Numbered from the stretch's first letter, positions 17,257-26,544 are shown. The stretch: 64,000 nt of DNA from Algoriphagus sp. AGSA1 (GCF_021390545.1 NZ_JAJUWR010000001.1:186001-250000), one strand, 5' to 3'. Numbers and translations are program-made. The notes: generated by a model from the sequence alone, not told the origin.

Positions 17257-18438
17257 TTATTTGATTCTATTTTCAAAGAGGAAAACCCCGTTCTTATTGG
17301 CGATGATGATGTCTGGTCGTCCATCCTTATCCATGTCTTCCACGGTGATGTTCAGCCCCGCTCCGGAGTCATTGTCAATGATGTGCTCTTCGAAAAATGG
17401 GGCTTTACCAGGGGTGATTTTATAGTACAGTAAATAAGGTGTGTCCGCATCTCCTGCATCATTTCCATTATGTGCCAAATATCGCTTTCCGGTGATCCAT
17501 TCATCTGTACCGTCCCCATCCAGATCAGCCATGATGGTAGCATGGGTCTGGGCGGTAATCTCGCTGATAAGATGGGTTTCAAAACTTCCATCAGCCAGCT
17601 GCTCATGCCACCAAATGCCCAACGCATGGGCAGAAGCGCTGAGTATATCATTTTTCATGTCCCCATTTACATCCAAAACCTGCATGTGTGAGGCTGGCTC
17701 GCTGATCTGTACTGAGTGGAACTTCCAGTCCCCTGATTTCTGATCAGTTTTTCCTTCAAACCAACCCTCAGAAATAACCACATCATTGATCTTGTCCCCA
17801 TTGATATCCCCAAAGCCCAATCCATGGGAAAAACGGTCAGTTCCGGTTACATTTTCTTCCGAAAGCGCATGGCGCTTCCATGCTGCTTCTCCCGGAGTAG
17901 TAGGGGCCTGGAGCCAGATAATCTGTCTCTTTTCATAGTCTCCACAGAGTATATCCAGCCGTCCATCTCCATCGATGTCTATAAATCCCGGTGATTCTAT
18001 AGAAATCCCCACTGAATCCGCGATAATATGCTTCTGCCAGTTATTGCTTTCTGTCTTTGGGTTTTCAAACCAATAGGCCGGAGTACCCGGATAGTCAATG
18101 ATCACCACATCGTCCCAGCCGTCCAGGTTGACATCCATTCCTAGGTTGAGAAAGGAATTACTGTATTCTTTCCAGGGGTCAAAGATCTGTGAGGGGGAGA
18201 TTTCATGGCGAGTCCAGTCAGGTGCCTCAAACCAGTAATAGCCAGCCACGATATCCAGTTGTCCGTCATTGTTTATATCTGCCACCGCTACGCCTTCTGA
18301 AAGGAAATCCCTAGTAATCACGGTTTTCTTAAAGGCGGGCTCATGTTGATCTTGACTAAAGACAGTATGTGTGAAGAAAGAAAAAGCCAGAATGCCAATC
18401 ACACTCAAACTTGTGTTATTAAAAATTATACTTTTCAT
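17257..18438 (-). CDS. Secreted FG-GAP/VCBS-repeat propeller protein
   Basis: The 393-residue protein has a signal peptide (IIFNNTSLSVIGILAFSFF). It has at least seven calcium-loop repeats of the form DxNxDGxxD: DINNDGQLDIV, DVNLDGWDDVV, DIDGDGRLDIL, DINGDKINDVV, DVNGDMKNDIL, DLDGDGTDEWI and DMDKDGRPDII. These make an integrin-like beta-propeller. Such proteins bind ligands or scaffold others outside the membrane; no catalytic site is visible. It follows the cupredoxin-dehydrogenase gene by 47 bases and precedes the DoxX gene by 37, so it is likely part of the same transcript. Confidence 0.9.
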   Translation of the reverse strand: MKSIIFNNTSLSVIGILAFSFFTHTVFSQDQHEPAFKKTVITRDFLSEGVAVADINNDGQLDIVAGYYWFEAPDWTRHEISPSQIFDPWKEYSNSFLNLGMDVNLDGWDDVVIIDYPGTPAYWFENPKTESNNWQKHIIADSVGISIESPGFIDIDGDGRLDILCGDYEKRQIIWLQAPTTPGEAAWKRHALSEENVTGTDRFSHGLGFGDINGDKINDVVISEGWFEGKTDQKSGDWKFHSVQISEPASHMQVLDVNGDMKNDILSASAHALGIWWHEQLADGSFETHLISEITAQTHATIMADLDGDGTDEWITGKRYLAHNGNDAGDADTPYLLYYKITPGKAPFFEEHIIDNDSGAGLNITVEDMDKDGRPDIIIANKNGVFLFENRIK

Positions 18439-18485
18439 AGTGCTTTGTTAAAGTTCTGATTGATTTTGCCGTATTGCTTTTCCGT

Positions 18486-21302
18486 TTAATGATTACTGTG
18501 GGATTCTGATTTTGCTAGGGAATTTCTATGTTTTTGAAAGGCGGCGGATGCTTCTGCAGTGTTTAACTCTTCAAGTTTCCTCAGCGTATATTCCAAAATG
18601 AGAGGATTTTTAGCTTTTTCAGCCAACCCTACAGCCCGCTCTGCATCCAAGTCAACCAAGGGCTCTACCGCATACCAAAGCAGGAGTGGCAGGTTGTGAT
18701 CATCCAGATCTTCGGATCGTTGTACCAAAGCCTCCATTACTTCCCAGCGTGTTTCAGGTGCCAAGCGAAGCATGGCAGAAGTCAGGTACAGCCGAACCAG
18801 AGCGGATTCGTCATTTTTTGCAAGTGCCGTGAATTGCTTCAAGGTTTCCGTTGATACGGTTTTGTCTTCTGTTTCTAGTTGGATGGCCCAGCTTCTCAGG
18901 TTTTCATCGGGATCTGCCATCAGTAATCTTAGTTCATCTTCCGACAGCCCATTCGTTACGTGCAGTGTCCAAAGTGCCCTTAAGCGATTTGAAGTTTTTT
19001 GGTTGTTGGTCAGAATCTCTTTCAGAACCTTATGGGTCTCTGGAGTTGCACCCCGCTCCTGTAAGATGGTTCTTGCCTGTCTTGCATACCATTCGTTTTT
19101 ATGGGTTTGGTAGTTCGCTAGTTCCACGCTACTCGATTTGGATAAGTCTATCTGAATCCATTGATCATCTTCGTGGGAAATCTTGAAAATCCTTCCCAAC
19201 GACTTGTCATGCACATCAGGATTTGGGCTGTGACATTGGTTTTGATCGTACCAATCAATAGCGAATACGGAGCCATCCGGGCCATATTTGAAATTGAGCC
19301 ATTGCGACCAGGAATCATTCATGGCCATAAAGTCATTTTGATGCTCGGCCACATAGCCTGAGCCTTCCCGTTTAAGCTGGTCAATGTTCAGGCGGGAACC
19401 ATTGATGTTATTCATGAAAATGTTGTCACGGTATTTCTCCGGCCAAGTATCACCTCCTAGGTAGATCATGGCACCTGCATGAGCATGTCCGCCACCAGCG
19501 GAAGCAGACCTGAAGTTGCCCGCATGTGGGCCGCGATCTCCGACCCAATGCACATGATCCGCAATGGTTTTGATGTCATCGTAGGTGTAGGGATTAAAAT
19601 GTTCTCCGGCCTGTCTTTGATAGCGGGCGCCCTGGATGACATGATATAAGTGTGGGATTACGCAGACCGTGATAAATGGGTGGCCTTTGCTGTTGAAATC
19701 TATTCCCCAGGGATTGCTGCTTCCTTCAGCAAAAACCTCAAATTCATGCCGTGTCGGGTGATAGCGCCATACGCCGGCATTGATCTTTGTGCGCTCAGAA
19801 TCCGGAGCTCCAGGCTTGCCCACATTGGAATGGGTGAAAACGCCATGCGTGCCATATAACCAACCGTCCGGCCCCCAGCGGAGATTGTTCAGTACTTCGT
19901 GGGTATCATCAGTGCCCCAGCCATCCAGTAGTTTGACTGGCGGACCGCTGGCTCTATCATTTTCAAAATCAGCTGGGATAAATAGCAAATAAGGAGCCGC
20001 CCCCAGCCAGACACCACCCATTCCGACTTCGATTCCGCTGACCAGATTAAGTCCTTCGGCAAATACCTTTCGGGAATCCAACATACCGTCTCCATCCGTG
20101 TCCTCAAAAATCAGGATTCTGTCTTTTCCTTCACCTTCTGGAGCCGGAGTAGGGTAGGTGTGTCCCTCGACTACCCAAAGCCTCCCCCGATAATCCAGCG
20201 TAAAACTGATCGGTCGGATCACATCAGGTTCTGCAGCGGCCAAAGTTATTTTAAAACCTTCCGGTGGGGTCATAGCTTTTGCAGCTTCTATCCCAGAAAG
20301 CCCAGAATTCAACACCGGATCCAAAGGAGGCAAGATGATGATATCTTCCGGCTTTAGTTCGTTGGAGAAGGAAGGGCGATTTGAATGAAACTCAAAATTG
20401 TCAAAATTGATGTGTGCCCAGGTGTCATGAGCTACGTATGGGATTTCAGAAATCCCGGTTTCATTGTCGATGATTCGGATGAAAATGAATTGGGATAAGA
20501 AGGCAGTTAGATCCACCACTACCGGCTGAAGGGTTGCCCTGCCTTGTCCTGTGGAAGTATAGATTACTTCTTCAGATTCAGCCAAAACAACTTCCACCCG
20601 AGTGTCTGCCAAAGCTCCTCCCGACACCATGAAACTAGCATAAGGCTGGGACACCTCAAAGGGAACTGAAGTGAGTGTCCCCGTCTGTTTGTAATTCACT
20701 GTTCCGCCACTACTCACAAAGTTTTTTCCCTCAAAATTTATTTTATCCTCCTTTGCGTGCAGGGGCGAAGGGTCAGTATTGATAATCGGGTTTGCAAATG
20801 CATCACCTAAAGCTGTCCAGTCTTCAAGAGTACCCGTTTCGAAATTTAGGTTGAGGGGCTTTCCGTCTTTGTGAGGTGTTGTTCCTTTTACGTTGGTTTC
20901 TTCTTCATTTCCCTCGATCAGTATAAATTCCCCAACCATTCCCGCAGCTCTGTGACCGGGAATCGAGCAATAATACGTGTCATCGCTTGCGGCTATAAAA
21001 GTGATGCTGGTCGTAGATCCTTCTTCCAGAATAGTTTCACTTTTGATCCCCAACTTCTCCATGGCGATATCATGTGTCATGGTTTCTCCATTGGTAATAG
21101 TGATAGTCACTCTATCTCCTTTTCTTGCTTTTAACGTGGGGTTTCTGGTGCCATCAGGAGCAAAATAGCCAAGCATAGTAGCTTGGAGTTGGAATTCAAT
21201 TTCAGTAGCCGGGATTGGTGTACTGGCCGAATAGGCCGTGTTGGATTGCGAAAAAGCGTAAATAATCACGCAAAAAGCGAAAGGTATCCAGCTTTTGTTC
21301 AT
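18486..21302 (-). CDS. Cupredoxin fused to dehydrogenase-type propeller and HEAT repeats
   Basis: The 938-residue exported protein begins, after a signal peptide, with an auracyanin/azurin-like domain (about 30-130). It has a complete type-1 copper site: His77 (TMTHDI), Cys112 and His117 (YYCSIPGH) and Met122 (AAGMVG). A beta-sandwich follows (LNFETGTLEDW, about 150-300). Next is a six-bladed dehydrogenase-like propeller (FTLDYRGRLWVVEGHTYP, GPDGWLYGTHGVFTHS) and a HEAT-like tail. There is no CxxCH, unlike the downstream lipoprotein. I infer that copper here and heme there form two ends of one electron path. It is the first gene of the unit and is transcribed divergently from the ferritin-like genes. 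Confidence 0.88.
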   Translation of the reverse strand: MNKSWIPFAFCVIIYAFSQSNTAYSASTPIPATEIEFQLQATMLGYFAPDGTRNPTLKARKGDRVTITITNGETMTHDIAMEKLGIKSETILEEGSTTSITFIAASDDTYYCSIPGHRAAGMVGEFILIEGNEEETNVKGTTPHKDGKPLNLNFETGTLEDWTALGDAFANPIINTDPSPLHAKEDKINFEGKNFVSSGGTVNYKQTGTLTSVPFEVSQPYASFMVSGGALADTRVEVVLAESEEVIYTSTGQGRATLQPVVVDLTAFLSQFIFIRIIDNETGISEIPYVAHDTWAHINFDNFEFHSNRPSFSNELKPEDIIILPPLDPVLNSGLSGIEAAKAMTPPEGFKITLAAAEPDVIRPISFTLDYRGRLWVVEGHTYPTPAPEGEGKDRILIFEDTDGDGMLDSRKVFAEGLNLVSGIEVGMGGVWLGAAPYLLFIPADFENDRASGPPVKLLDGWGTDDTHEVLNNLRWGPDGWLYGTHGVFTHSNVGKPGAPDSERTKINAGVWRYHPTRHEFEVFAEGSSNPWGIDFNSKGHPFITVCVIPHLYHVIQGARYQRQAGEHFNPYTYDDIKTIADHVHWVGDRGPHAGNFRSASAGGGHAHAGAMIYLGGDTWPEKYRDNIFMNNINGSRLNIDQLKREGSGYVAEHQNDFMAMNDSWSQWLNFKYGPDGSVFAIDWYDQNQCHSPNPDVHDKSLGRIFKISHEDDQWIQIDLSKSSSVELANYQTHKNEWYARQARTILQERGATPETHKVLKEILTNNQKTSNRLRALWTLHVTNGLSEDELRLLMADPDENLRSWAIQLETEDKTVSTETLKQFTALAKNDESALVRLYLTSAMLRLAPETRWEVMEALVQRSEDLDDHNLPLLLWYAVEPLVDLDAERAVGLAEKAKNPLILEYTLRKLEELNTAEASAAFQKHRNSLAKSESHSNH

Positions 21303-21974
21303 GCGGTTTTGGGTTAATTGATAATTGTTGGATTATTGAATCTGCCTTTAATCTATTCCTTTTGAGGCAGTTATTCAATATAAATTTTCTTAAGCGGTAC
21401 ATTCTGCATAGTAATATGGACTACTTATTTCGGACCCTAAAGACTCATTATCGTTTGATGGCCCATTTTCTTGCCTTTAAGTGAAAGTTTTTGGCTGTGG
21501 TTGTCGGAGTGTGAAATAAAATTAACAGTCTCTTTCAAGTTTGATTTTTTTCTAAAAACCTGAGTTCGAGTTAAAACCGTCACTGCGGGGCTTAGCCGGG
21601 GATTTGTGGGGAGGAAGCCGCAGCAGTCCTCGTATAGCAAGATTGCCGCGCCCTTTCCGACACACAATCTACCCTAAAGGGCTACCGATGACGTTATAAC
21701 CACTTTCGATTGAATTGCATAAATCGAACTGAGGCTAAAAGTGCTTTTAGAAGTACTTAAACCGCATTTTCCAGGTTGAAAATTTAGGATTAAGGTTATG
21801 AAGAGTCAATACATTTTGATTTATCTCAAAAAAGTTTGGGGAGGGCACAATCCAGTTAGGCTATACCCTTCGTAATTCTTTACAAGTTGCCTGAAATGGG
21901 GTTTTTGAGAACAGGCAACTATTTCTTTTAAATGAAAAACCATAACCGGATTATTAACCTAAACAATCAGAAAA
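21303..21974. other. Divergent intergenic region, about 670 bp
   Basis: It must hold promoters for the minus-strand copper/cytochrome unit and the plus-strand ferritin-like pair. A GC-rich segment at about 21575-21665, with low-quality coding in all frames, looks like a dispersed intergenic repeat rather than a gene. I found no confident promoter boxes. Confidence 0.4.
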
Positions 21975-22676
21975 ATGAAAAATGAACTATTCAAGCCTCA
22001 GGGATTGGTCAAGAATGCCAACCGCAGGCAGTTTTTAAAAACAGGCTCACTTTCAGTGGCCGCAGCAGGATTGATCTTAGTCGGCTGCAAAGATGTAGAA
22101 GATATGGATCCGCCGATGATGGGTGATGGCGTAAATCTAGGTTCCGGTGACACAGGGATATTGAATTACGCCTATGCCCTGGAGCAATTGGAAGCAGCTT
22201 ACTATGCCGCGGTGATGCAGGGAAGTTATTTTGCCAATGCCAGCGCAGAGGAAAAAACCATCATGGGTGATTTGGAAAAGCATGAGCGGGCACACCGGGA
22301 GTTTTTCAAGGCAGCATTAGGTGATGCGGCGATTGCTGAATTGGAGTTTGATTTTAGTTCGGTTGATTTTAGTAGTAGATCATCCGTTTTGGCAGCGGCC
22401 AAGACCTTTGAAGATTTGGGAGTGGCAGCCTACAATGGAGCGGGGCAATTTTTGGAGAGCGGTGATTTGCTTCTAATTGCTGGAAAAATTGTCTCCGTGG
22501 AGGCTAGGCATGCAGCTGCTGTCAGGGATTTGATTAATCCCGGTTCCACAGATTTTGCAGGAGATGATCTGATCGACGCAAATGGACTTGAGCGCACACT
22601 GAATTTCACTGAGGTACTTACCGCTGCCAGTTCATTCGTTACCACACCGATTGACTTTAGCCAATTGCCTTCTTAA
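21975..22676 (+). CDS. Tat-exported ferritin-like lipoprotein, first of pair
   Basis: The 233-residue protein has a twin-arginine signal (NRRQFLKTGS, R17-R18) that ends in a lipobox (LVGC, Cys38). This suggests folded export and membrane anchoring. The rest is a four-helix ferritin-like bundle of the ferritin_2 type. It has four carboxylate/His helices: ALEQLEAAYY, EKHERAHREFF, FEDLGVAAYNG and VEARHAAAVRDL, which can supply a di-metal site. Proteins of this family lie in the periplasm; their substrate is not established. It is followed after 26 bases by a paralogue with the same four motifs, so the two may pair. Confidence 0.85.
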   Translation: MKNELFKPQGLVKNANRRQFLKTGSLSVAAAGLILVGCKDVEDMDPPMMGDGVNLGSGDTGILNYAYALEQLEAAYYAAVMQGSYFANASAEEKTIMGDLEKHERAHREFFKAALGDAAIAELEFDFSSVDFSSRSSVLAAAKTFEDLGVAAYNGAGQFLESGDLLLIAGKIVSVEARHAAAVRDLINPGSTDFAGDDLIDANGLERTLNFTEVLTAASSFVTTPIDFSQLPS

Positions 22677-22702
22677 TCCACCACTTTAAAACAACACAAG
22701 AC

Positions 22703-23521
22703 ATGAACTTACTGAAATTATTAGATAAAATGTGCCCGGATACGAATAGTCCGGAAGGAAAAGATATGTTTTTCTCCAGAAGAGAGGCCTTCCGCCAGTT
22801 TGGGGATATGAGTAAAAAAGTAGCTATGGCCGCAGTACCATTGGGTATTCTTTCTGCCTTGCCGAAAGTAGCTAAAGCTGATACCGCTAGCTTGATTGAG
22901 GTATTGAATTTTGCATTGACCTTGGAGCACCTTGAGTATAGATATTATCAGATGGGTATCGAAGCAGGAGTGATCGATAATGCTGATTTGGCGATTTTCA
23001 CCAAAATCAGAGATCACGAGTTGGCACATGTGGACTTCCTGAATGAAGTGATCGCCAATGTATTGATGGGAACTCCTGTCCCTGAGCCTGATTTTGACTT
23101 TACCGCAGGAGGTAATTTTATGCCATTTGATGATTATCCTACATTTTTGGCTCTTTCGCAAGCATTTGAAGATACCGGAGTGAGGGCTTATAAAGGGCAG
23201 GCGGGAAATGTCATGGAAAATGATGTGGTATTGACTGCCGCACTTTCTATTCACTCAGTGGAGGCTAGACATGCTTCTATGGTGAGAAGAATGAGAACTA
23301 AAAAAGGACAGGATGATGTCAAAGGATGGATAACCAATGCTTCCATCGGTAGTCTTCCAGCCGTGACACAGGCTATCTATGCCGGTGAAGACAACCTCAC
23401 ACATGGGGGTGTAAATGTCGTTGATCTTACGGGTATAGATGCAGGTGCAGTATCAGAAGGCTGGGATGAGCCACTTAGCAAAGATGCGGTGCTTGGAATA
23501 GCTTCGCTTTTCCTCGCATAA
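22703..23521 (+). CDS. Ferritin-like exported protein, second of pair
   Basis: The 272-residue protein opens with 25 polar residues and then a Tat-like signal (SRREAFRQFG, R26-R27, followed by VAMAAVPLGILSALP). The ferritin-like bundle repeats the helices of its neighbour: ALTLEHLEYRYY, RDHELAHVDFL, FEDTGVRAYKG and VEARHASMVRRM. It lacks the lipobox, so the pair may be one anchored and one soluble subunit. A strong terminator follows the stop by about 30 bases, closing a two-gene operon. Confidence 0.85.
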   Translation: MNLLKLLDKMCPDTNSPEGKDMFFSRREAFRQFGDMSKKVAMAAVPLGILSALPKVAKADTASLIEVLNFALTLEHLEYRYYQMGIEAGVIDNADLAIFTKIRDHELAHVDFLNEVIANVLMGTPVPEPDFDFTAGGNFMPFDDYPTFLALSQAFEDTGVRAYKGQAGNVMENDVVLTAALSIHSVEARHASMVRRMRTKKGQDDVKGWITNASIGSLPAVTQAIYAGEDNLTHGGVNVVDLTGIDAGAVSEGWDEPLSKDAVLGIASLFLA

Positions 23522-23552
23522 AGATCGGTTATTAGTTGGGGTTGAGTGGTTT

Positions 23553-23588
23553 GATGTCACTTCCGTCTGGGAGTGGCATCTTTTTTTG
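23553..23588 (+). terminator. Intrinsic terminator of ferritin-like operon
   Basis: GATGTCACT and AGTGGCATC pair over nine bases (one T-G) around a 10-base loop, followed directly by TTTTTTTG. Confidence 0.85.
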
Positions 23589-23726
23589 TTTTAACCGCAG
23601 GGGACACGGAGGTCTCGCAGAGGTCGCAGTTTGTTTTACCGTTGTCCTGCCTTTCGAGAAGCTGGATTTTTTGCCTGAAGTTTCAGAATGTCCTTGCCCA
23701 AAAATTCATGTTTTACATAAGTTACA

Positions 23727-23759
23727 AACTTTTCCAAAGTTTTGAACTTTGGAAAAGTT
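23727..23759. repeat. Perfect 15-bp inverted repeat with TTG loop
   Basis: AACTTTTCCAAAGTT at 23727-23741 and its exact complement at 23745-23759 flank only three bases. It sits between the ends of two convergent genes. It lacks a T-run on either strand, so it may be a REP-like palindrome or a weak bidirectional terminator. A CGCAGAGG-type repeat segment is just upstream, at about 23590-23630. Confidence 0.7.
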
Positions 23760-23776
23760 CACCGACGATTTAGTAG

Positions 23777-24310
23777 TCAAAGCCCAATTTTATATAAGAT
23801 GCAGGGCTGCAACCTTGGATGATCTTTTAAGTCAGGGTGCTCGAAGTCGCATTCGTATTCCATTCCTATTTTTTGCATCACGCGGATGGAGGCAGCATTT
23901 CGGGAAGAAGCCAACGCATAAACCTGGAGCACATTCAGATTCTTGGCGAATTCCAGGCATTTGGCTGCTCCTTCCGACGCTATTCCCTGATTCCAATACT
24001 TTTTTTGAATCCTCCATCCAATATCCACACATGGTGTAAAATGGGCTGGAAATGTCTTAGTCCCTAGTCCAATCATCCCTACAAAATCCCCGCTTTCCAA
24101 GAGGTCAACAGCAAAGTAACAATGACCCCGCTCTTTGTAGAGCGCATTCATGCGCTTCATCATTGCCAGAGATTCCTTGGTGGAATACGGCTTTTGGAAA
24201 TAATACATCGTCTCAGGGTCAGCGTTCATGGCTGAAAATTGCTTGAGATCGGAAGGGAGCCAGGTACGAAAACCAAGTCTTTGGCTATGAAATAGGTAAG
24301 GTGAATCCAT
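23777..24310 (-). CDS. GNAT acetyltransferase, RimJ/RimL type
   Basis: The 177-residue protein has the GNAT fold: an N-terminal RLGFRTWLPSDLKQFSAMNAD, then a strand DFVGMIGLG, and the acetyl-CoA loop region IGWRIQKKYWNQGIASEGA. The C-terminal LASSRNAASIRVMQKIGMEY is typical of the RimJ/RimL/SpeG branch. Such enzymes acetylate amino groups of proteins or small molecules; the substrate is not known here. It stands alone, convergent with the ferritin-like operon and divergent from the ABC operon. Confidence 0.9.
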   Translation of the reverse strand: MDSPYLFHSQRLGFRTWLPSDLKQFSAMNADPETMYYFQKPYSTKESLAMMKRMNALYKERGHCYFAVDLLESGDFVGMIGLGTKTFPAHFTPCVDIGWRIQKKYWNQGIASEGAAKCLEFAKNLNVLQVYALASSRNAASIRVMQKIGMEYECDFEHPDLKDHPRLQPCILYKIGL

Positions 24311-24376
24311 ATCCGAATTTAGAAGTTTGGATAATTTTTCGCATAAAAGTTGGATTTAGAAATTTCATTTGTAGTT

Positions 24377-24394
24377 TAGTGTCATAATACACTA
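24377..24394. promoter_or_regulatory. Inverted repeat, possible operator of the YtrA-type regulator
   Basis: TAGTGT-CATAAT-ACACTA is a perfect 6+6 inverted repeat ending 15 bases before the ABC ATPase start. GntR regulators of the YtrA group bind such repeats next to their own operon, and the fourth member of this group's usual set, the regulator, is encoded two genes downstream. Confidence 0.5.
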
Positions 24395-24409
24395 TGACAG
24401 TATGACGAT

Positions 24410-25267
24410 ATGATAATTTCTATTGAAGATTTAGATTTTTCCTACCACCAGTCGAAGAGCTTATTTGATGGTTTGAATTGGTCAGTCCCGAAGGGGTCGG
24501 TGGTAGGACTACTTGGGAAAAACGGATCTGGGAAATCCACTCTACTGCATTTGCTTACAGGATTGCTTTTTCCTAAAAGCGGATCCATCCAAGTCGATTC
24601 TTGGATCCCTAAAGACAGGAAACCGACCTTTCTGGAAGATGTTTTTTTGCTTACGGATGATATGGCCTATTCTGGGTCAATGCGAATAGCCACTTACGAG
24701 AAAGTAATGGGTGCCTTTTATCCAAAGTTTGATTCATCGCGGTTTGACCAGATTTTAAATGATTTTGGCTTGGAGAAAAATACCAAGTTGCATAATCTCT
24801 CACTTGGAGAGCGGAAAAAAGTGTTTTTGTCCTTTGGGCTAAGTACCAATTGTCGATTTCTTTTTTTCGATGAGCCTACCAATGGGTTGGACATCCCCTC
24901 TAAAAGTGCCTTCAGAAAAATAGTGGCCGGCAATCTCCATGAAGATCAAACCATGGTCATCTCCACACATCTGGTGACGGATGTGGAGAAACTGATTGAT
25001 CGGGTGGCGATTTTACACCATGGTAAGATACAACTGGATGCTGATTTATTGGACTTGTCGGATCACCTGCAGTTCGGTTCAGCGACAAATGCCCCAGCAG
25101 ATGCGCTGTATGTGGAGAAATCTGGGACAGGATATCAGTTCATCAGATCAAGAATGGATAATGAAGCACAGACCTCCATACAGCTGGAGCTGATTTTCAA
25201 CGCGGCTATAAATAAAGGTCTGGATGATCATATAATTTTTCAACACCAAAAATCTGAAATGCTATGA
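24410..25267 (+). CDS. ABC transporter ATP-binding protein (YtrB-like)
   Basis: The 285-residue ATPase has Walker A GKNGSGKST (residues 36-44), signature LSLGERKKV, Walker B FLFFDEPTNGLD and switch STHLVTD. The C-terminal 70 residues are poorly conserved. The short signature and the neighbours (permease, GntR/YtrA) fit the ytr-type ABC family, thought to respond to envelope stress or to antibiotics that target cell-wall precursors. Its stop overlaps the start of the permease by four bases (ATGA), which indicates translational coupling. A palindrome lies directly upstream of the start. Confidence 0.92.
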   Translation: MIISIEDLDFSYHQSKSLFDGLNWSVPKGSVVGLLGKNGSGKSTLLHLLTGLLFPKSGSIQVDSWIPKDRKPTFLEDVFLLTDDMAYSGSMRIATYEKVMGAFYPKFDSSRFDQILNDFGLEKNTKLHNLSLGERKKVFLSFGLSTNCRFLFFDEPTNGLDIPSKSAFRKIVAGNLHEDQTMVISTHLVTDVEKLIDRVAILHHGKIQLDADLLDLSDHLQFGSATNAPADALYVEKSGTGYQFIRSRMDNEAQTSIQLELIFNAAINKGLDDHIIFQHQKSEML

Positions 25268-26088
25268 GAAGTAATTCAATAAATTTTCATCGTCTTCAAA
25301 ACTTGTTGCGACATGAGTGGGCATTTCAGAATAAGTTTTATCTGATGGGTACAATTGGAACTTTCTTACTATCATTTGGAGTGTTTTTAACAGTTTGGTT
25401 TAATCAATATTCTGGATTTCTATGGCGTTCAGTAGATTATAACTCGATCTTTTTTAATGGTTTTATATTTCTTTCTGTGCTTGGAATAAGTCAAAGTTTT
25501 GTTGAGATGAGGGAGAAAAATACATCCATACGCTACTTGACCCTTCCAGCAAGCACCATAGAAAAATATCTCATTCAGGTTTGTATGCGATTGGTTTTAC
25601 CTTTAATTCTTTATCCTATTGTCTTTTGGCTTGGCACAAATTTGTCAGTTGATGTATATTATTTCATTCAGCATTCGCTTCTAGAAAACACAGCACTTCC
25701 TGAGATTGAAAAGGTAGAGGTTTTGTATTTGTACTGGATTCCAAGCACAGATATGGAAATGGTATACTGGGTCATTTTTGGATTAACCTTTTCAATTCCT
25801 ACACTCATGTTTATGGGTGGGATATTATTTGGTAAATGGAATTTTATTAAGATGCCACTTGCTGTCGCAATAATACTTGCGTTGTTTTTAGGAAGTTATT
25901 ATGGGTTGAGTTGGCTTGTAAATGCCAGCCCATTTGGCGCAGGTGGTAATTATTCTATCCGAATTGATAATCCGGAGGTAATGGATGGTGTACCCTTATT
26001 GATATTTATTTCATCAATTTTGGTTTGGCCAGCCTTGTTACTGACATTATTGTTGCCCTATCTCAAACTCAAAGAGCGGGAGGTTTAA
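25264..26088 (+). CDS. ABC transporter membrane subunit, ABC-2-like
   Basis: The 274-residue protein has about six hydrophobic helices (MGTIGTFLLSFGVFLTVWF, FIFLSVLGISQSFVE, LVLPLILYPIVFWLG, VIFGLTFSIPTLMFM, MPLAVAIILALFLG, LLIFISSILVWPALLLTLLL). No catalytic motif is seen. Its four-base overlap with the ATPase gene and one-base gap before the GntR gene mark it as the permease of this ABC system. The AT-rich codon use is slightly lower in GC than the ATPase. The transported substrate is unknown. Confidence 0.82.
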   Translation: MRSNSINFHRLQNLLRHEWAFQNKFYLMGTIGTFLLSFGVFLTVWFNQYSGFLWRSVDYNSIFFNGFIFLSVLGISQSFVEMREKNTSIRYLTLPASTIEKYLIQVCMRLVLPLILYPIVFWLGTNLSVDVYYFIQHSLLENTALPEIEKVEVLYLYWIPSTDMEMVYWVIFGLTFSIPTLMFMGGILFGKWNFIKMPLAVAIILALFLGSYYGLSWLVNASPFGAGGNYSIRIDNPEVMDGVPLLIFISSILVWPALLLTLLLPYLKLKEREV

Positions 26089-26089
26089 G

Positions 26090-26473
26090 ATGGAATTCAG
26101 CGAAACAAAGAACATCTTCCTCCAGATCCGGGATTGGGTGGCTGACCAGATACTTCAGGGGAAAATCACGGCCGGGGAGAAGATCCCTTCGGTACGGGAG
26201 CTGGCTGTGGATATGGAGGTAAACCGCAATACAGTCATGCGAAGCTATGCGCTGATGGAGGAGGAGGGAATCATAGAAAACAAGCGGGGAATAGGTTTTT
26301 TCGTCGCCGCTGATGCGAAGCAGAATCTGCTTCACATGCAAAAACAGACGTTTTTGAAGGATGAACTTCCTGCTATTCTACATCAGATAGAAGTACTTAA
26401 ACTCAATTCCAAGGATCTGCAAATCCTAATCCAAACCATTCAATCCAACGACCATGAAATCAAGCCTGACTAA
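26090..26473 (+). CDS. GntR-family regulator, YtrA subgroup
   Basis: The 127-residue protein is almost entirely a GntR winged helix (QIRDWVADQILQGKITAGEK, IPSVRELAVDMEVNRNTVMR, YALMEEEGIIENKRGIGFFV). Only about 50 residues follow, forming a short helical dimerisation tail. This small size is diagnostic for the YtrA subgroup, which usually represses its own ABC operon. Here it is the third gene of the operon and probably binds the inverted repeat near 24377-24394. Confidence 0.92.
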   Translation: MEFSETKNIFLQIRDWVADQILQGKITAGEKIPSVRELAVDMEVNRNTVMRSYALMEEEGIIENKRGIGFFVAADAKQNLLHMQKQTFLKDELPAILHQIEVLKLNSKDLQILIQTIQSNDHEIKPD

Positions 26474-26479
26474 AAAGAC

Positions 26480-26525
26480 ACGGACTAGGATGATTATCAT
26501 CCCAGCGAGATTCCATGTGACCATT
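26480..26525. repeat. REP-like half element
   Basis: The inverse complement of this stretch (TGGTCACATGGAATCTCGC, then GATAATCATCC) nearly matches 12385-12420 in the repeat block. It fills the gap between the regulator and the next gene. Confidence 0.5.
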
Positions 26526-26544
26526 AAAAAAAAAATATAAACAC

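Noticed and set aside
21437..21667. Minus-strand 76-codon frame
   Set aside because: It reads through a GC-rich intergenic repeat-like segment and lacks a signal, motif or neighbour support.
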